Shown one piece after another: positions 47,981 to 57,770 of a DNA stretch of 64,000 bases (positions within the stretch are counted from its first letter, which is position 1; each line of letters starts with the position of its first letter). This DNA comes from Klebsiella quasipneumoniae subsp. quasipneumoniae (lineage in GTDB: Bacteria > Pseudomonadota > Gammaproteobacteria > Enterobacterales > Enterobacteriaceae), in the NCBI RefSeq assembly GCF_020525925.1, contig NZ_CP084876.1:124001-188000 (forward strand), in the 5' to 3' direction. The translations under genes and the position numbers were made by a program. Below the pieces are notes generated by a model. That model did no database searches. It saw only the letters and a program-made list of their open reading frames with translations, and was not told where the DNA came from.

Positions 47981-49369
47981 ATGACTACCGAAATTCGTGC
48001 GCTTTATACCCGGCTTCCGGCCATTGACCGCTTACTCCGCGACCCCGCTTTTTCCTCCCTGCTGACGCAGCACGGCCATTCGCAGGTGGTGACGCAGCTG
48101 CGCCAGATGCTGGACGAGGCGCGGGAACAGATCCGCCAGTGTCAGACACTGCCTGACTGGAGCCATGACTGGCTGAGCGCCTGCGCGCAGCGGCTGACCG
48201 CCAGAAGGCAGAGCGCCCTGCGTCCGGTGTTTAATCTCACCGGTACGGTGCTGCACACCAATCTCGGGCGCGCCATCCAGGCTGAGGCGGCGGTGGAGGC
48301 GGTCGCCAGCGCGATGCGCGCGCCGGTGACGCTCGAATATGATCTCGACGACGCCGGGCGCGGCCATCGCGATCGCGCCATTGCCGATCTGCTGTGCCAG
48401 ATCACCGGCGCGGAAGATGCCTGTATCGTGAACAACAACGCGGCAGCCGTTCTGCTGATGCTGGCGGCCACCGCCAGCGGCAGGGAGGTGGTGGTCTCCC
48501 GCGGCGAGCTGGTGGAGATCGGCGGGGCGTTCCGCATCCCCGACGTAATGCGTCAGGCAGGTTGTCAGCTGCACGAAGTGGGCACCACCAACCGCACCCA
48601 TGCCAAAGACTATCGCCAGGCGGTGAATGACAATACCGCCCTGCTGATGAAGGTCCACACCAGCAACTACAGCATTGAAGGCTTTACCAAAGCCGTCGAC
48701 GAAGCGGAGCTGGCGGTCATCGGCCGCGAGCTGGACGTCCCGGTGGTGGCCGACCTGGGCAGCGGGTCGCTGGTGGATCTCAGTCAGTATGGCCTGCCGA
48801 AGGAGCCGATGCCGCAGGAGATGATCGCCGCCGGGGTGAGCCTGGTCAGTTTCTCCGGCGACAAACTGCTCGGCGGCCCGCAGGCCGGAATTATCGTCGG
48901 CAAACGCGCGCTGATTGCCCGCCTGCAAAGCCATCCGCTGAAGCGGGCCCTGCGCGCGGATAAAATGACCCTCGCGGCGCTGGAAGCCACGCTGCGCCTC
49001 TATCAGCATCCGGAAGCGCTGCGGGACACCTTACCGACGCTGCGCTTGCTCACCCGCCCGGCGGACGAAATCCGCCGGCAGGCCGAACGTCTGCAGCCTG
49101 CCCTGGCGGCACACTATGCTGATTTTGCCGTCAACGTGGCAGCCTGCCAGTCGCAGATTGGCAGCGGCTCGTTACCTGTCGACCGTCTGCCTGGCGCGGC
49201 GTTGACCTTTACCCCGCATGACGGCCGCGGCAGCCGGCTGGAGGCGCTGGCGGCCCGCTGGCGCGCGCTGCCGTGCCCGGTGATTGGCCGCATTTATGAC
49301 GGTCGGCTCTGGCTGGACCTGCGCTGTCTGGAAGATGAAACCCGGTTTATGGAGATGTTGTTACGATGA
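47981..49369 (+). CDS. selA: L-seryl-tRNA(Sec) selenium transferase
   Basis: A 462-residue PLP enzyme, active as a decamer, that converts seryl-tRNA(Sec) to selenocysteyl-tRNA(Sec) with selenophosphate. The PLP lysine is in [14 protein letters not shown] (about 289-302), [13 protein letters not shown] (about 84-96) is the conserved N-terminal motif, and the Asp of [13 protein letters not shown] (about 255) contacts the cofactor. The ATG at 47981 matches the family; a TTG 57 bases upstream in frame would cross the palindrome. The 3' end overlaps selB by four bases. Confidence 0.97.
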   Translation: MTTEIRALYTRLPAIDRLLRDPAFSSLLTQHGHSQVVTQLRQMLDEAREQIRQCQTLPDWSHDWLSACAQRLTARRQSALRPVFNLTGTVLHTNLGRAIQAEAAVEAVASAMRAPVTLEYDLDDAGRGHRDRAIADLLCQITGAEDACIVNNNAAAVLLMLAATASGREVVVSRGELVEIGGAFRIPDVMRQAGCQLHEVGTTNRTHAKDYRQAVNDNTALLMKVHTSNYSIEGFTKAVDEAELAVIGRELDVPVVADLGSGSLVDLSQYGLPKEPMPQEMIAAGVSLVSFSGDKLLGGPQAGIIVGKRALIARLQSHPLKRALRADKMTLAALEATLRLYQHPEALRDTLPTLRLLTRPADEIRRQAERLQPALAAHYADFAVNVAACQSQIGSGSLPVDRLPGAALTFTPHDGRGSRLEALAARWRALPCPVIGRIYDGRLWLDLRCLEDETRFMEMLLR

Positions 49370-51207
49370 TTATTGCCACCGCTGGACATGTTGACCACGG
49401 CAAAACGACGCTGCTGCAGGCGATAACCGGCGTGAATGCCGATCGTCTGCCGGAAGAGAAAGCGCGGGGAATGACGATCGATCTCGGCTATGCCTACTGG
49501 CCGCAGCCGGACGGGCGGGTGCTGGGATTTATTGACGTGCCCGGGCACGAAAAGTTTTTGTCCAACATGCTGGCGGGGGTGGGAGGGATCGACCATGCGC
49601 TGCTGGTGGTGGCCTGCGATGACGGCGTGATGGCCCAAACCCGCGAACACCTGGCGATCCTGCAGCTGACCGGAAAGCCGACGCTGACGGTAGCGCTCAC
49701 CAAGACGGACCGCGTGGCGGCCGCCAGGGTGGCGGAGGTTCAGGCGGAGGTCGAGCAGACCCTGCGCGAACTGGGCTTTGATGCCGCCGCTTTCTTCCCC
49801 ACCGCGGCGGTGGATAACATCGGTATTGCCGAACTGCGCAGCCATCTGCTGCAGCTTGCGGAGCGCCCCCATCCACAGCAGCGGCGTTTTCGCCTGGCGC
49901 TGGATCGCGCCTTTACCGTCAAAGGGGCGGGGCTGGTGGTCACCGGGACGGCGCTCTCCGGCGAAGTTCGGGTCGGGGATACTTTGTGGCTCACCGGCGT
50001 CAACACGCCGATGCGCGTCCGCGGCCTGCATGCCCAGAATCAAGCGGTTGAGCAGGCGCACGCCGGGCAACGCATTGCGCTGAATATTGTCGGCGATGCG
50101 CAGAAAGAGGCATTGCACCGCGGCGACTGGCTGCTCTCATCACCGCCGCCGGAGCCTGCAGAGCGGGTGATTGTCGAACTGCAGTGCCATACGCCGCTCA
50201 GCCAGTGGCAGCCGCTGCATATTCACCACGCTGCCAGCCACATCACCGGCCGGGTGTCGCTCCTGGAGGGCGGCCTGGCGGAGCTGGTGCTGGATACTCC
50301 GCTGTGGCTGGCGGATAACGACCGGCTGGTGCTCCGCGATATCTCCGCTCGCTTGACGCTGGCCGGCGCACGGGTGGTGACGCTGGATCCCCCGCGCCGC
50401 GGCAAGCGTAAACCGGAATATCTGCAGTGGCTGCACGCCCTGGCGGCGGTCGGCGCTGACGATGCGCAGGCCCTGGAGCTGCATCTGCAGCGGGACGCCG
50501 TCCGGCTTGAGCGCTTCGCCTGGGCGCGGCAGCTGAGTGAAGCCGGAATGGCGGCCTTGATCCAGCGACCGGACTATCTGCAGGCCGGACAGCGCCTGCT
50601 TAGTGCGCCGCTTGCCGCCCGCTGGCAGCGAAAATTGCTGGATGCCCTGGCGCGCTACCATGAGCAGCATCGCGACGAGCCGGGCCCTGGCCGGGAGCGC
50701 CTGCGCCGCATTGCGCTGCCGATGGAAGAGGAAGCGCTGGTGCTGCTGCTGATTGAGCAGATGCGCGAGAGCGGATTAGTCCACAGCCATCACGGCTGGC
50801 TGCATCTGCCCGAGCATAAAGCCGGGTTTACCGACGAGCAGCAGGCGGTCTGGCGGAAGGTGGAGACCCTGTTCGGCGATGATCCCTGGTGGGTGCGCGA
50901 TCTCGCGCGCGAAGTCCATGTTGAAGAGTCCCTGATGCGCGCGGTGCTGCGCCAGGCGGCGCAGCAGGGGATGATTACCGCGATCGTCAAAGATCGTTAC
51001 TACCGCAACGATCGCATTGTGCAGTTCGCCCAGCGGGTGCGCGAGCTGGATCAGCTGCGCGGCTCAACCTGCGCGGCGGATTTTCGCGATACCTTAAACG
51101 TAGGGCGGAAGCTGGCGATCCAGATCCTCGAGTATTTCGATCGGATTGGCTACACCCGTCGTCGCGGCAACGATCATATCCTGCGCGATAAAGCATTGTT
51201 TCTCTAA
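49366..51207 (+). CDS. selB: selenocysteine-specific elongation factor SelB
   Basis: A 613-residue translational GTPase that delivers selenocysteyl-tRNA to UGA codons followed by a SECIS hairpin. The G1 motif is [13 protein letters not shown] (about 6-18), G3 is DVPGHEKF (about 57-64), and the tRNA-binding EF-Tu-like domains run to about 370. The four C-terminal winged helices (about 380-613) that bind the SECIS RNA are of full length. It overlaps selA, so the two are co-translated. Formate dehydrogenases are the expected clients in enterobacteria. Confidence 0.97.
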   Translation: MIIATAGHVDHGKTTLLQAITGVNADRLPEEKARGMTIDLGYAYWPQPDGRVLGFIDVPGHEKFLSNMLAGVGGIDHALLVVACDDGVMAQTREHLAILQLTGKPTLTVALTKTDRVAAARVAEVQAEVEQTLRELGFDAAAFFPTAAVDNIGIAELRSHLLQLAERPHPQQRRFRLALDRAFTVKGAGLVVTGTALSGEVRVGDTLWLTGVNTPMRVRGLHAQNQAVEQAHAGQRIALNIVGDAQKEALHRGDWLLSSPPPEPAERVIVELQCHTPLSQWQPLHIHHAASHITGRVSLLEGGLAELVLDTPLWLADNDRLVLRDISARLTLAGARVVTLDPPRRGKRKPEYLQWLHALAAVGADDAQALELHLQRDAVRLERFAWARQLSEAGMAALIQRPDYLQAGQRLLSAPLAARWQRKLLDALARYHEQHRDEPGPGRERLRRIALPMEEEALVLLLIEQMRESGLVHSHHGWLHLPEHKAGFTDEQQAVWRKVETLFGDDPWWVRDLAREVHVEESLMRAVLRQAAQQGMITAIVKDRYYRNDRIVQFAQRVRELDQLRGSTCAADFRDTLNVGRKLAIQILEYFDRIGYTRRRGNDHILRDKALFL

Positions 51208-51281
51208 TCATTAACGCCTGCTCCCCGGCGGACAGCGAACGGTGTGTTGCCGGGGAAGAGGGGGTCGCGTTGTTCCTGGCC

Positions 51282-53231
51282 TTATTCGGCTTCCCGAACC
51301 CAGATACGCATTTCGCCTTCTCCGCGGTTTGCCCAGCTAAACCAGGGAATAAAGGTCAACGTCTGTGAATGGGGGGTGGCCAGAGGGTGATCGTAGCTCC
51401 ACAGCTTCTGCGCATCGGCGTTTTCTGCATGTTTTCTGTAGCCTGGGGCCTGAATCAACATTTTGTGAGCAAACAGCCCCTTTCCTTCAAACACCGTGAA
51501 CCTGGCATCGCGTGGCAGCAGTAGGTTATGCAGCGCCTCACCGTTATCAGCTTGTTCAAGACAATAAACCAATGGACCGCGTTGCAGCGCCACCTGGCCT
51601 GCCTGGTGGCGAACCAGCGTATTACCATATACCCGGCGAACCGGCATCGGCAACGTTAGCATCAGAGTGTCGCCTTCCTGCCAGAGATGTTGGATATGCA
51701 GATAGCCCTGGCGTATATCCTGCGTGACCGGCGCGCCGTTCAGGGTGAGCTGTGCCCCCTCGCACCAGTCCGGGAGACGCAGCGCCAGCGTATGGTTCAA
51801 TGCTGACGGAGACTCGATGACAATTTTGACCTGTTCCTGCCAGGGATAGTCACCGCTGATACGCAGACGTAACGTCTTTTCTCCTACCGGGATCTCAGCC
51901 TGATTACCGACGTAGAGATTGATATACAACGCCTCTTCGCGTGGCGTATAGATATAATGTCCCAGCGAGGTCAGGAGACGAGCGATATTCGGTGGGCAAC
52001 AGGCACAGCCGAACCAGCGCTGACGAACAGGCTTAACATGGTCATAAATATGATTGAATTTTAAAGCCTTGGGCTGCACTTCCAGTGGGTTGACGTAGAA
52101 GAAATGTTTACCGTCCAGCGCCATACCGCCCAGAACGGTATTGTAAAGCGCGCGCTCCATCACATCAGCATATTGGCTGTCGGCTTCCAGTTCCAGCATG
52201 CGGCGCGCGAACATCATCAGCCCGATAGAGGCGCAGCTTTCCGCATAAACGGTATCATTCGGCAGATCGTAATCGCTGCTGAAGGCTTCCCCGCTGCTCT
52301 GTGAGCCAATGCCGCCCGTAATATACAACTGACGCTGGACCATGTTTTTCCATAACCGCAGGCAGTCCTGGCGTTTGCCTTCGTTCTTGCTCAGGCGTGC
52401 AAGGTGCGCTACGCCAGCCATTAAATAAACAAAGCGAACCGCGTGACCCACAGCGGTGGTCTGTTCGGCAAGCGGCAAATGCGCCTGGCTGTAGGGTTTA
52501 TCCATCACCATCCACGCCGGCCCATAGGTATTCCAGAAGGAAGTTTTGCCGCGTTTTTCATATTCGATGTCATAGAAATGCGGCTGTGTCCCACGCTGTT
52601 CAACGAAGTAATTAGCCAGCGCCATATAGCGTGGTTCCTGTGTCACATCGTACAAACGCATTAACGCCAGCTCTATTTCAGGGTGTCCCGGGTAGCCGTG
52701 CAGCTGATTGCCGTCCGGACCAAAGACGCTGTCGATATGATCGGCGAGGCGACATACCACCTCCAGCAGGCGGCGTTTACTGGTTGCCTGGAAGAATGCC
52801 ACCCCAGCCTCAATCAAGTGACCGGCACAGTACAATTCGTGGCATTCGGCGAGATTAGTCCAGCGTTCCCCGGGCGCTTTCACCGTAAAATAGGTGTTCA
52901 GATAACCATCTTCACATTGCGCGGCGGCAATCAGCTCAATCACCTCGTCGGCGGTTTTTTCCAGTTCCGCATCTGGCTTCTGACACAATGACCAGGCGAC
53001 TGCCTCCAGCCATTTCGCCACATCGCTGTCCTGGAACACCATTCCGTAGAATTCCCCTGCCTGCTGACCTGCGGCGATACGGAAGTTTTCTATCGCATGG
53101 CTGGGTTCAGCCTCGGCGATCCGGTCATTGAGGGCATCCCACTGATAGGGAATGACGACATCACGCACCAGTTGCTGATACTGACCCAGAAACGGATCGT
53201 TAACTTTCAGTTTGTGCAGATCGACTTCCAT
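51282..53231 (-). CDS. GH127 beta-L-arabinofuranosidase
   Basis: A 649-residue cytoplasmic (no signal peptide) glycoside hydrolase of family GH127, the HypBA1 type that releases L-arabinose from beta-linked arabinofuranosides such as plant extensin glycans. The zinc-cysteine active site is recognisable: E331 and C333 in YAESCASIG, and C409-A-C411-C412 in GCACCPPN, matching the Glu-Cys-Cys-Cys set of HypBA1. An N-terminal (alpha/alpha)6 barrel (about 1-420) is followed by two beta-sandwich domains. GGAG precedes the start. It lies nine bases downstream of the symporter gene in one operon. Arabinose linkage specificity is inferred from the family. Confidence 0.87.
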   Translation of the reverse strand: MEVDLHKLKVNDPFLGQYQQLVRDVVIPYQWDALNDRIAEAEPSHAIENFRIAAGQQAGEFYGMVFQDSDVAKWLEAVAWSLCQKPDAELEKTADEVIELIAAAQCEDGYLNTYFTVKAPGERWTNLAECHELYCAGHLIEAGVAFFQATSKRRLLEVVCRLADHIDSVFGPDGNQLHGYPGHPEIELALMRLYDVTQEPRYMALANYFVEQRGTQPHFYDIEYEKRGKTSFWNTYGPAWMVMDKPYSQAHLPLAEQTTAVGHAVRFVYLMAGVAHLARLSKNEGKRQDCLRLWKNMVQRQLYITGGIGSQSSGEAFSSDYDLPNDTVYAESCASIGLMMFARRMLELEADSQYADVMERALYNTVLGGMALDGKHFFYVNPLEVQPKALKFNHIYDHVKPVRQRWFGCACCPPNIARLLTSLGHYIYTPREEALYINLYVGNQAEIPVGEKTLRLRISGDYPWQEQVKIVIESPSALNHTLALRLPDWCEGAQLTLNGAPVTQDIRQGYLHIQHLWQEGDTLMLTLPMPVRRVYGNTLVRHQAGQVALQRGPLVYCLEQADNGEALHNLLLPRDARFTVFEGKGLFAHKMLIQAPGYRKHAENADAQKLWSYDHPLATPHSQTLTFIPWFSWANRGEGEMRIWVREAE

Positions 53232-53240
53232 GATTTCTCC

Positions 53241-54641
53241 TTAAGACTGAATGTGACGTGCGCGCAGATCGGTTGCAATGCGCGACATCATGGGATTGTT
53301 GAGCTTACAGGCGCGGATAGCGAAGGCCAGCAACAGATGGAACAGCGCGGGCAGCAGGGTTTCCATCGCCGTGATCCCCGATAGTGAGGATGGAGTCTGA
53401 TTGCTGGCGCCGGGTTGATAAGCAACGCAGATAAATACCAGGCTGATAATGCCCGCACTGGAGGCCCATGCCAGCTTGATAAAGAACAGGTTGAAAGCAA
53501 AGTTCATCCCTGACGAACGGACACCCGTCTTCCATTCACCATAATCATCAGAGAAGGCCATCAACGAAAAATGCAGCGGTAGGGTAAAGCCCAGGATGAT
53601 GCCATTGCCGAGAATGACCACCAGCCATAGCGTTTGCCAGGACGGACCGGTTGGCAGGAACCACATCCCCACCGCCAGTAAGGCCAATACCAGATTGGTG
53701 TAGTAATAGAGCTTAACGGTATCAACGTGGCGCGACAGCCAATTGACGATCGCGGCGCCCAGAATCGAGGAAAAGGTGACCATGGTGAAAAACAGCGATG
53801 TATAGCCAGTAGAGCCGCCCAGTACATAGGTAATAAAGTACATGTAGCCGCCACCGCGAATATTAAACACGTTGATCAACAGGAATGACATCGCCAGCAT
53901 GAGTAACAACTGATCGTTTTTACGCAGACCGGCGATATGTTCGCGCAGGGTGAATTTGCCGAGCATCTCCAGGGAAACACGCTCACGTACCCAGAAAAAG
54001 CAGCACAAAAACATCACCGCCGCGATGGCGCAGAGTACGCCGACACCATACTGATAACCCTGGGCGGTATTCCCCTGACCGAGCGCTTTAACCAACCACG
54101 GCAGGCCCACGGAGACCAGGAATCCTGCCACGCCGCACAGTACAAAGCGCCATGCCTGGCAGGATATCACCTCGCTATGGCGAGTGGTCATCGTATTAAT
54201 GAGCGCGCAGTAGGGGACGTTAATCGCGGTATAGCTGACTGAAAGCAGCAGGTAAGTGCCGAAGGCCCAGGCGATTTTTACCCCCATGCCGGCATCCGGC
54301 ACGGTAAAGGTCAGCACCCCGATCGCTGCAATAGGAACCGCAATCCATAGCTGCCAGGGGCGAAAACGTCCCCATCGGCTTTGGGTCCGATCGGCGAGGA
54401 CGCCCATGATCGGATCGGAAATAGCATCAAACACGCGCAGCGCAAGGAACAGAGTACCGACCAGCGCCGGGGTGAGCCCAAAGACGTCAGTATAGAAAAA
54501 AGTGAGAAAGTTCATGATCAGGCAGGTGATGACCGTTCCACCGGCGTCGCCCAGACCATAGCCTATTTTTTCACGGAGAGATAATTTGGCGTCCTGCACG
54601 TGCTTCGTGAGGTCGCTTGTCGTAATCGGAGCCGTAGTCAT
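53241..54641 (-). CDS. glycoside-pentoside-hexuronide (GPH) cation symporter
   Basis: A 466-residue major-facilitator-type transporter of the GPH family (MelB, YicJ, XynB relatives) with about 12 hydrophobic segments. Family signatures are [15 protein letters not shown] (about 28-42) and [28 protein letters not shown] (about 69-96, two adjoining motif parts). It should import a small arabinofuranoside or pentoside for the GH127 enzyme encoded next. CGGGAG lies ahead of the ATG. The operon is divergent from the AraC-type regulator gene. Confidence 0.88.
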   Translation of the reverse strand: MTTAPITTSDLTKHVQDAKLSLREKIGYGLGDAGGTVITCLIMNFLTFFYTDVFGLTPALVGTLFLALRVFDAISDPIMGVLADRTQSRWGRFRPWQLWIAVPIAAIGVLTFTVPDAGMGVKIAWAFGTYLLLSVSYTAINVPYCALINTMTTRHSEVISCQAWRFVLCGVAGFLVSVGLPWLVKALGQGNTAQGYQYGVGVLCAIAAVMFLCCFFWVRERVSLEMLGKFTLREHIAGLRKNDQLLLMLAMSFLLINVFNIRGGGYMYFITYVLGGSTGYTSLFFTMVTFSSILGAAIVNWLSRHVDTVKLYYYTNLVLALLAVGMWFLPTGPSWQTLWLVVILGNGIILGFTLPLHFSLMAFSDDYGEWKTGVRSSGMNFAFNLFFIKLAWASSAGIISLVFICVAYQPGASNQTPSSLSGITAMETLLPALFHLLLAFAIRACKLNNPMMSRIATDLRARHIQS

Positions 54642-54778
54642 AAATAACTCCCGAAGATGATGTTCAGAATTATTCCGCTGTCTGACCGGCGGACATTTTT
54701 TGTCTTTTGCAAATACATTAATTATTTTGCACCGAATAAACGAGGCAACAAGGGAAGGGAAAAGTATAAAAAGAGGAC

Positions 54779-54811
54779 GATTCCGACTTCGTCATAAAAG
54801 TGTGATTCCGA
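54779..54811. promoter_or_regulatory. direct-repeat candidate operator for the AraC-type regulator
   Basis: GATTCCGA occurs at 54779-54786 and again at 54804-54811, 25 bp apart, in the 250-base region between the symporter gene and the regulator gene. AraC-family proteins usually bind direct repeats about two helical turns apart, so this is a candidate. The second repeat follows a CRP half-site TGTGA (54801-54805). Confidence 0.35.
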
Positions 54812-54892
54812 TCCGGAAAGGCGTTAATTTATGATTAATAATCAGTTGGAAAGAGATTTTTTATCGTTTCGTTAGCGGAAAATTAAATATAT

Positions 54893-55708
54893 ATGCTTGA
54901 ATTATCCATGCCTCTCCCGATTCGCGTACAAAATGGCGGCTTATTTATTTCCCGTGGCGTCGGCAGTCATCCGGCGCGTAAACTGCAGTCCTGGGAAATT
55001 ATTTTTGTCGAAAAGGGGACGTTAACGATTTGCGAGGAGGGTGAAATATTTAACGTTAATGCAGGGGAGAGTTTACTGCTGTGGCCAGAACGTTCTCATG
55101 TTGGGGTGGGGGAATTTCCCGCCGACCTGAAATTTTATTGGCTGCATTTTGAAGTACTGACGGAGAGTGTCCGGTCTCTGCCGCCTGCGCTGCTTAACGT
55201 TCCGCAACATACCCGCGTCAGCGATCCACAATACATTATTTCGCTGTTTCGCCAGTTTCTTCGTGAACAGGAGAATATTCACCGCAGCCTGGCGCTGGAG
55301 CTCCTGTTATTGCTGATACTGCAGCAGATTGCCGCGGCGGCAAGCGAAAAACCGGACGACAGTCCCGGCGCTGCGCTGGCCTGGAAAGCGCAGCAGATCA
55401 TCCATACCCGTTACCACTTGCCTGTTTCAGCATCGACACTGGCGAAAGAGCTGCACTGTAATGCGGACTATTTAGGACGCGTCTATCGTCACGTTTTTCG
55501 CGTGACGTTGACCGAAGCGCTGCATCGTCAGCGGGTCAGAGCGGCGGAAAAGCTATTGATCAGTGATTCACTGTCGTTGACCGAAGTCGCGAGCCAGTGC
55601 GGCTTTAATGACGTCGGTTATTTTCGCAAGATCTTTCGCAAGCACACCAGCCTCACGCCTGCAGCCTGGAAGCGCCGCTACTGTAAGGAGCACATTAATT
55701 CAGCGTAA
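54893..55708 (+). CDS. AraC-family transcriptional regulator of the GH127 locus
   Basis: A 271-residue protein with an N-terminal cupin sugar-binding domain (about 10-110: SWEIIFVEKGTLTICEEGE, LLLWPERSHVG) and a C-terminal double helix-turn-helix AraC domain (about 165-265), seen in ASTLAKELHCNADYLGRVY and SLTEVASQCGFNDVGYFRKIF. By its divergent placement it probably activates the symporter-GH127 operon in response to the imported sugar. The region is AT-richer than its neighbours. An ATG five codons in (54908) is a possible alternative start. Confidence 0.88.
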   Translation: MLELSMPLPIRVQNGGLFISRGVGSHPARKLQSWEIIFVEKGTLTICEEGEIFNVNAGESLLLWPERSHVGVGEFPADLKFYWLHFEVLTESVRSLPPALLNVPQHTRVSDPQYIISLFRQFLREQENIHRSLALELLLLLILQQIAAAASEKPDDSPGAALAWKAQQIIHTRYHLPVSASTLAKELHCNADYLGRVYRHVFRVTLTEALHRQRVRAAEKLLISDSLSLTEVASQCGFNDVGYFRKIFRKHTSLTPAAWKRRYCKEHINSA

Positions 55709-55818
55709 TGAAAAATCACTTGTGCTAGTGACTAAAAACAGCGCTGATTCCATTCAGGATCAAAGCGCGGGCAGGGATTATTCTGGCACCCTGCGGTTTT
55801 ATCCCCAGGGAGCAGAGG

Positions 55819-56304
55819 ATGAACCGGTTTCTTATTGCCAATGCCCAGCAGTGTATTGGCTGTCGTACCTGTGAAGTGGCCTGCGCGGTGGCGCACCAGC
55901 AGGCGCAGGACGTCTCCATGCTGTCGACAGGCCATTTCACGCCGCGTATCCGGGTGGTGAAAAGCGGCGAGATATCAACGGCGACGGCCTGTCGGCAGTG
56001 CGAGGATGCGCCTTGCGCCAGCGTCTGCCCGCAGGGGGCGATTCGTCGGGAGGAGGACGTTTGGTGGGTCGATCAGCGCCGCTGCATCGGCTGTAAAAGC
56101 TGCATGGTGGCCTGCCCGTACGGCGCAATGACCGTCACGGTGGTGAACCAGCAGGCGCAGGCGCTGAAATGCGATTTATGCCACCACCGCGCCGAGGGGC
56201 CGGCCTGCGTAGCCGCCTGCCCGACGCAGGCGCTGCGGGTGATGGCTCCCGCGGAGCTGGAGGCGCTATGCGCGCAAAAACGCCAGCGGCTGGCGCTGGC
56301 GTGA
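55819..56304 (+). CDS. ysaA: 4Fe-4S ferredoxin-type electron-transfer protein YsaA
   Basis: A 161-residue protein with sixteen cysteines arranged for four [4Fe-4S] clusters: CIGCRTCEVAC (about 13-23), CRQCEDAPCASVCP (about 57-70), CIGCKSCMVACP (about 89-100) and CDLCHHRAEGPACVAACP (about 121-138). This is the HycB/HydN/DmsB type of soluble electron carrier. No catalytic partner gene lies beside it, so its redox partner is unknown. GAGG lies before the ATG. It is next to avtA in the E. coli order. Confidence 0.9.
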   Translation: MNRFLIANAQQCIGCRTCEVACAVAHQQAQDVSMLSTGHFTPRIRVVKSGEISTATACRQCEDAPCASVCPQGAIRREEDVWWVDQRRCIGCKSCMVACPYGAMTVTVVNQQAQALKCDLCHHRAEGPACVAACPTQALRVMAPAELEALCAQKRQRLALA

Positions 56305-56346
56305 GCGGGTCCGCTAACGGGCGTTAGCCGTCAGCGGCGTCAGGGA

Positions 56347-57603
56347 TTAGGCTTCCTGTTCGCGCCAGGCGAATTCAACCTCTTCGGCGAGAATTTTCAC
56401 CCCGGCCTCGATTTTTTGCGGGTCCGGCACATAGTTCATGCGCATGCACTGGTGAGTATGCGGCCACGGTTTATCGAGTCCCGGGAAGAAGAAATCCCCC
56501 GGCACCATCAGCACGCCGCGCTTTTTCAGCCGCTGATACAGCAGCTCGGTGGAGATCGGCAGATCCTTAAACCACAGCCAGAGGAAGATCGCCCCCTCCG
56601 GTTTGTGAATAAGGCAGCGCTCCTCCGGCAGATAGCGGCGAATAATGGCGATGGTCTCCTGCACCCGCTGGTAATAGAAGGGTTTGATCACTGTCTCTGA
56701 CAGGCGCAGCAGATCCTGACGTTTAATCATTTCACACATCATTGCCGGCCCGATACCGCCGGGCGCGAGGCTGATAATGCCGTTCATGTTGCTGATGGCG
56801 GTGATGATTTTCTCGTTGGCGATGATAATCCCGCAGCGGCTGCCCGGCAGGCCCAGCTTGGACAGGCTCATACACAGCACGATGTTCGGATTCCACAGCG
56901 GTCGGGCGTCGCTGAAAATAATGCCCGGGAACGGCACGCCGTAGGCGTTATCAATCACCAGCGGGACCCCATGCTGATTCGCCAGCGCATCCAGTTTGAT
57001 CAGCTCTTCATCAGTGATGACGTTGCCGGTCGGGTTGGTGGGACGCGAGACGCAGATCATCCCGGTCTCTTCCGTCACCTGCAGATGCTCAAAATCAACG
57101 TGGTACTTGAACTGGCCTTCCGGCAGCAGTTCGATATTCGGCCGGGTGGCAACGAACAGATCCTCTTCCAGGCCGGCATCGGCATAGCCGATATATTCCG
57201 GCGTCAGCGGGAACAGCACCTTACGGGTGGTGCCATCTGCCCGACGGCCTGCGAACAGATTAAACAAGTAGAAAAATGCGCTCTGACTGCCGTTTGTTAG
57301 CGCAATATTCTGTGGTTCGATCTCCCAGCCCAGCTCGTCGCGCAGCATCTTCGCCAGCAGGCTCAGCAGCTCGCTTTTGCCCTGCGGACCATCATAATTA
57401 CAAAGCGCATCAAGGGCTTTGCCATTATCCAGCATGTCGGAGAGCAGCTGCTGGAAGTAGTCATTCATCTCCGGGATCTGAGCGGGGTTGCCGCCGCCCA
57501 GCATAATAGCGCCCGGCGTGCGCAGACCGTCATTAAGGTCTTCCATCAGGCGGGTAATGCCTGAATGACGGGTGAATTTGTCGCCGAAAAGGGAAAATGT
57601 CAT
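56347..57603 (-). CDS. avtA: valine-pyruvate aminotransferase
   Basis: A 418-residue fold-type I PLP aminotransferase that exchanges the amino group between valine and pyruvate, making alanine (transaminase C). The PLP lysine is in SLSKLGLPGSRCG (about 240-252), the cofactor Asp in VIDNAYGVP, and SRPTNPTGNVIT (about 189-200) is the class I/II motif. It matches the E. coli protein nearly end to end. It is convergent with ysaA and upstream of malS on the same strand, with its own start region. Confidence 0.97.
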   Translation of the reverse strand: MTFSLFGDKFTRHSGITRLMEDLNDGLRTPGAIMLGGGNPAQIPEMNDYFQQLLSDMLDNGKALDALCNYDGPQGKSELLSLLAKMLRDELGWEIEPQNIALTNGSQSAFFYLFNLFAGRRADGTTRKVLFPLTPEYIGYADAGLEEDLFVATRPNIELLPEGQFKYHVDFEHLQVTEETGMICVSRPTNPTGNVITDEELIKLDALANQHGVPLVIDNAYGVPFPGIIFSDARPLWNPNIVLCMSLSKLGLPGSRCGIIIANEKIITAISNMNGIISLAPGGIGPAMMCEMIKRQDLLRLSETVIKPFYYQRVQETIAIIRRYLPEERCLIHKPEGAIFLWLWFKDLPISTELLYQRLKKRGVLMVPGDFFFPGLDKPWPHTHQCMRMNYVPDPQKIEAGVKILAEEVEFAWREQEA

Positions 57604-57770
57604 CGCGAATCGTCTGTCGGTGGTTCTGGAAAGTGGCTAACCATAACGCCAGCGCCAGCGTGGTGCAAATCGAAGGGAAGGGGGATGTTTTTGTTTTTAT
57701 CCTGTGAATCGATTTTTTATCAGCGTATTGTGCTGACTGGCTCCCCGCCGGGCAGGGAGTCACTCCTGCT

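Noticed and set aside
48032..49009. 325-codon open frame opposite selA
   Set aside because: Antisense shadow; no motifs, and selA is strongly supported.
51222..51255. Terminator after selB (CCCCGGC/GCCGGGG)
   Set aside because: The arms pair, but the loop is about 20 bases and no T run follows; not strong enough to list.
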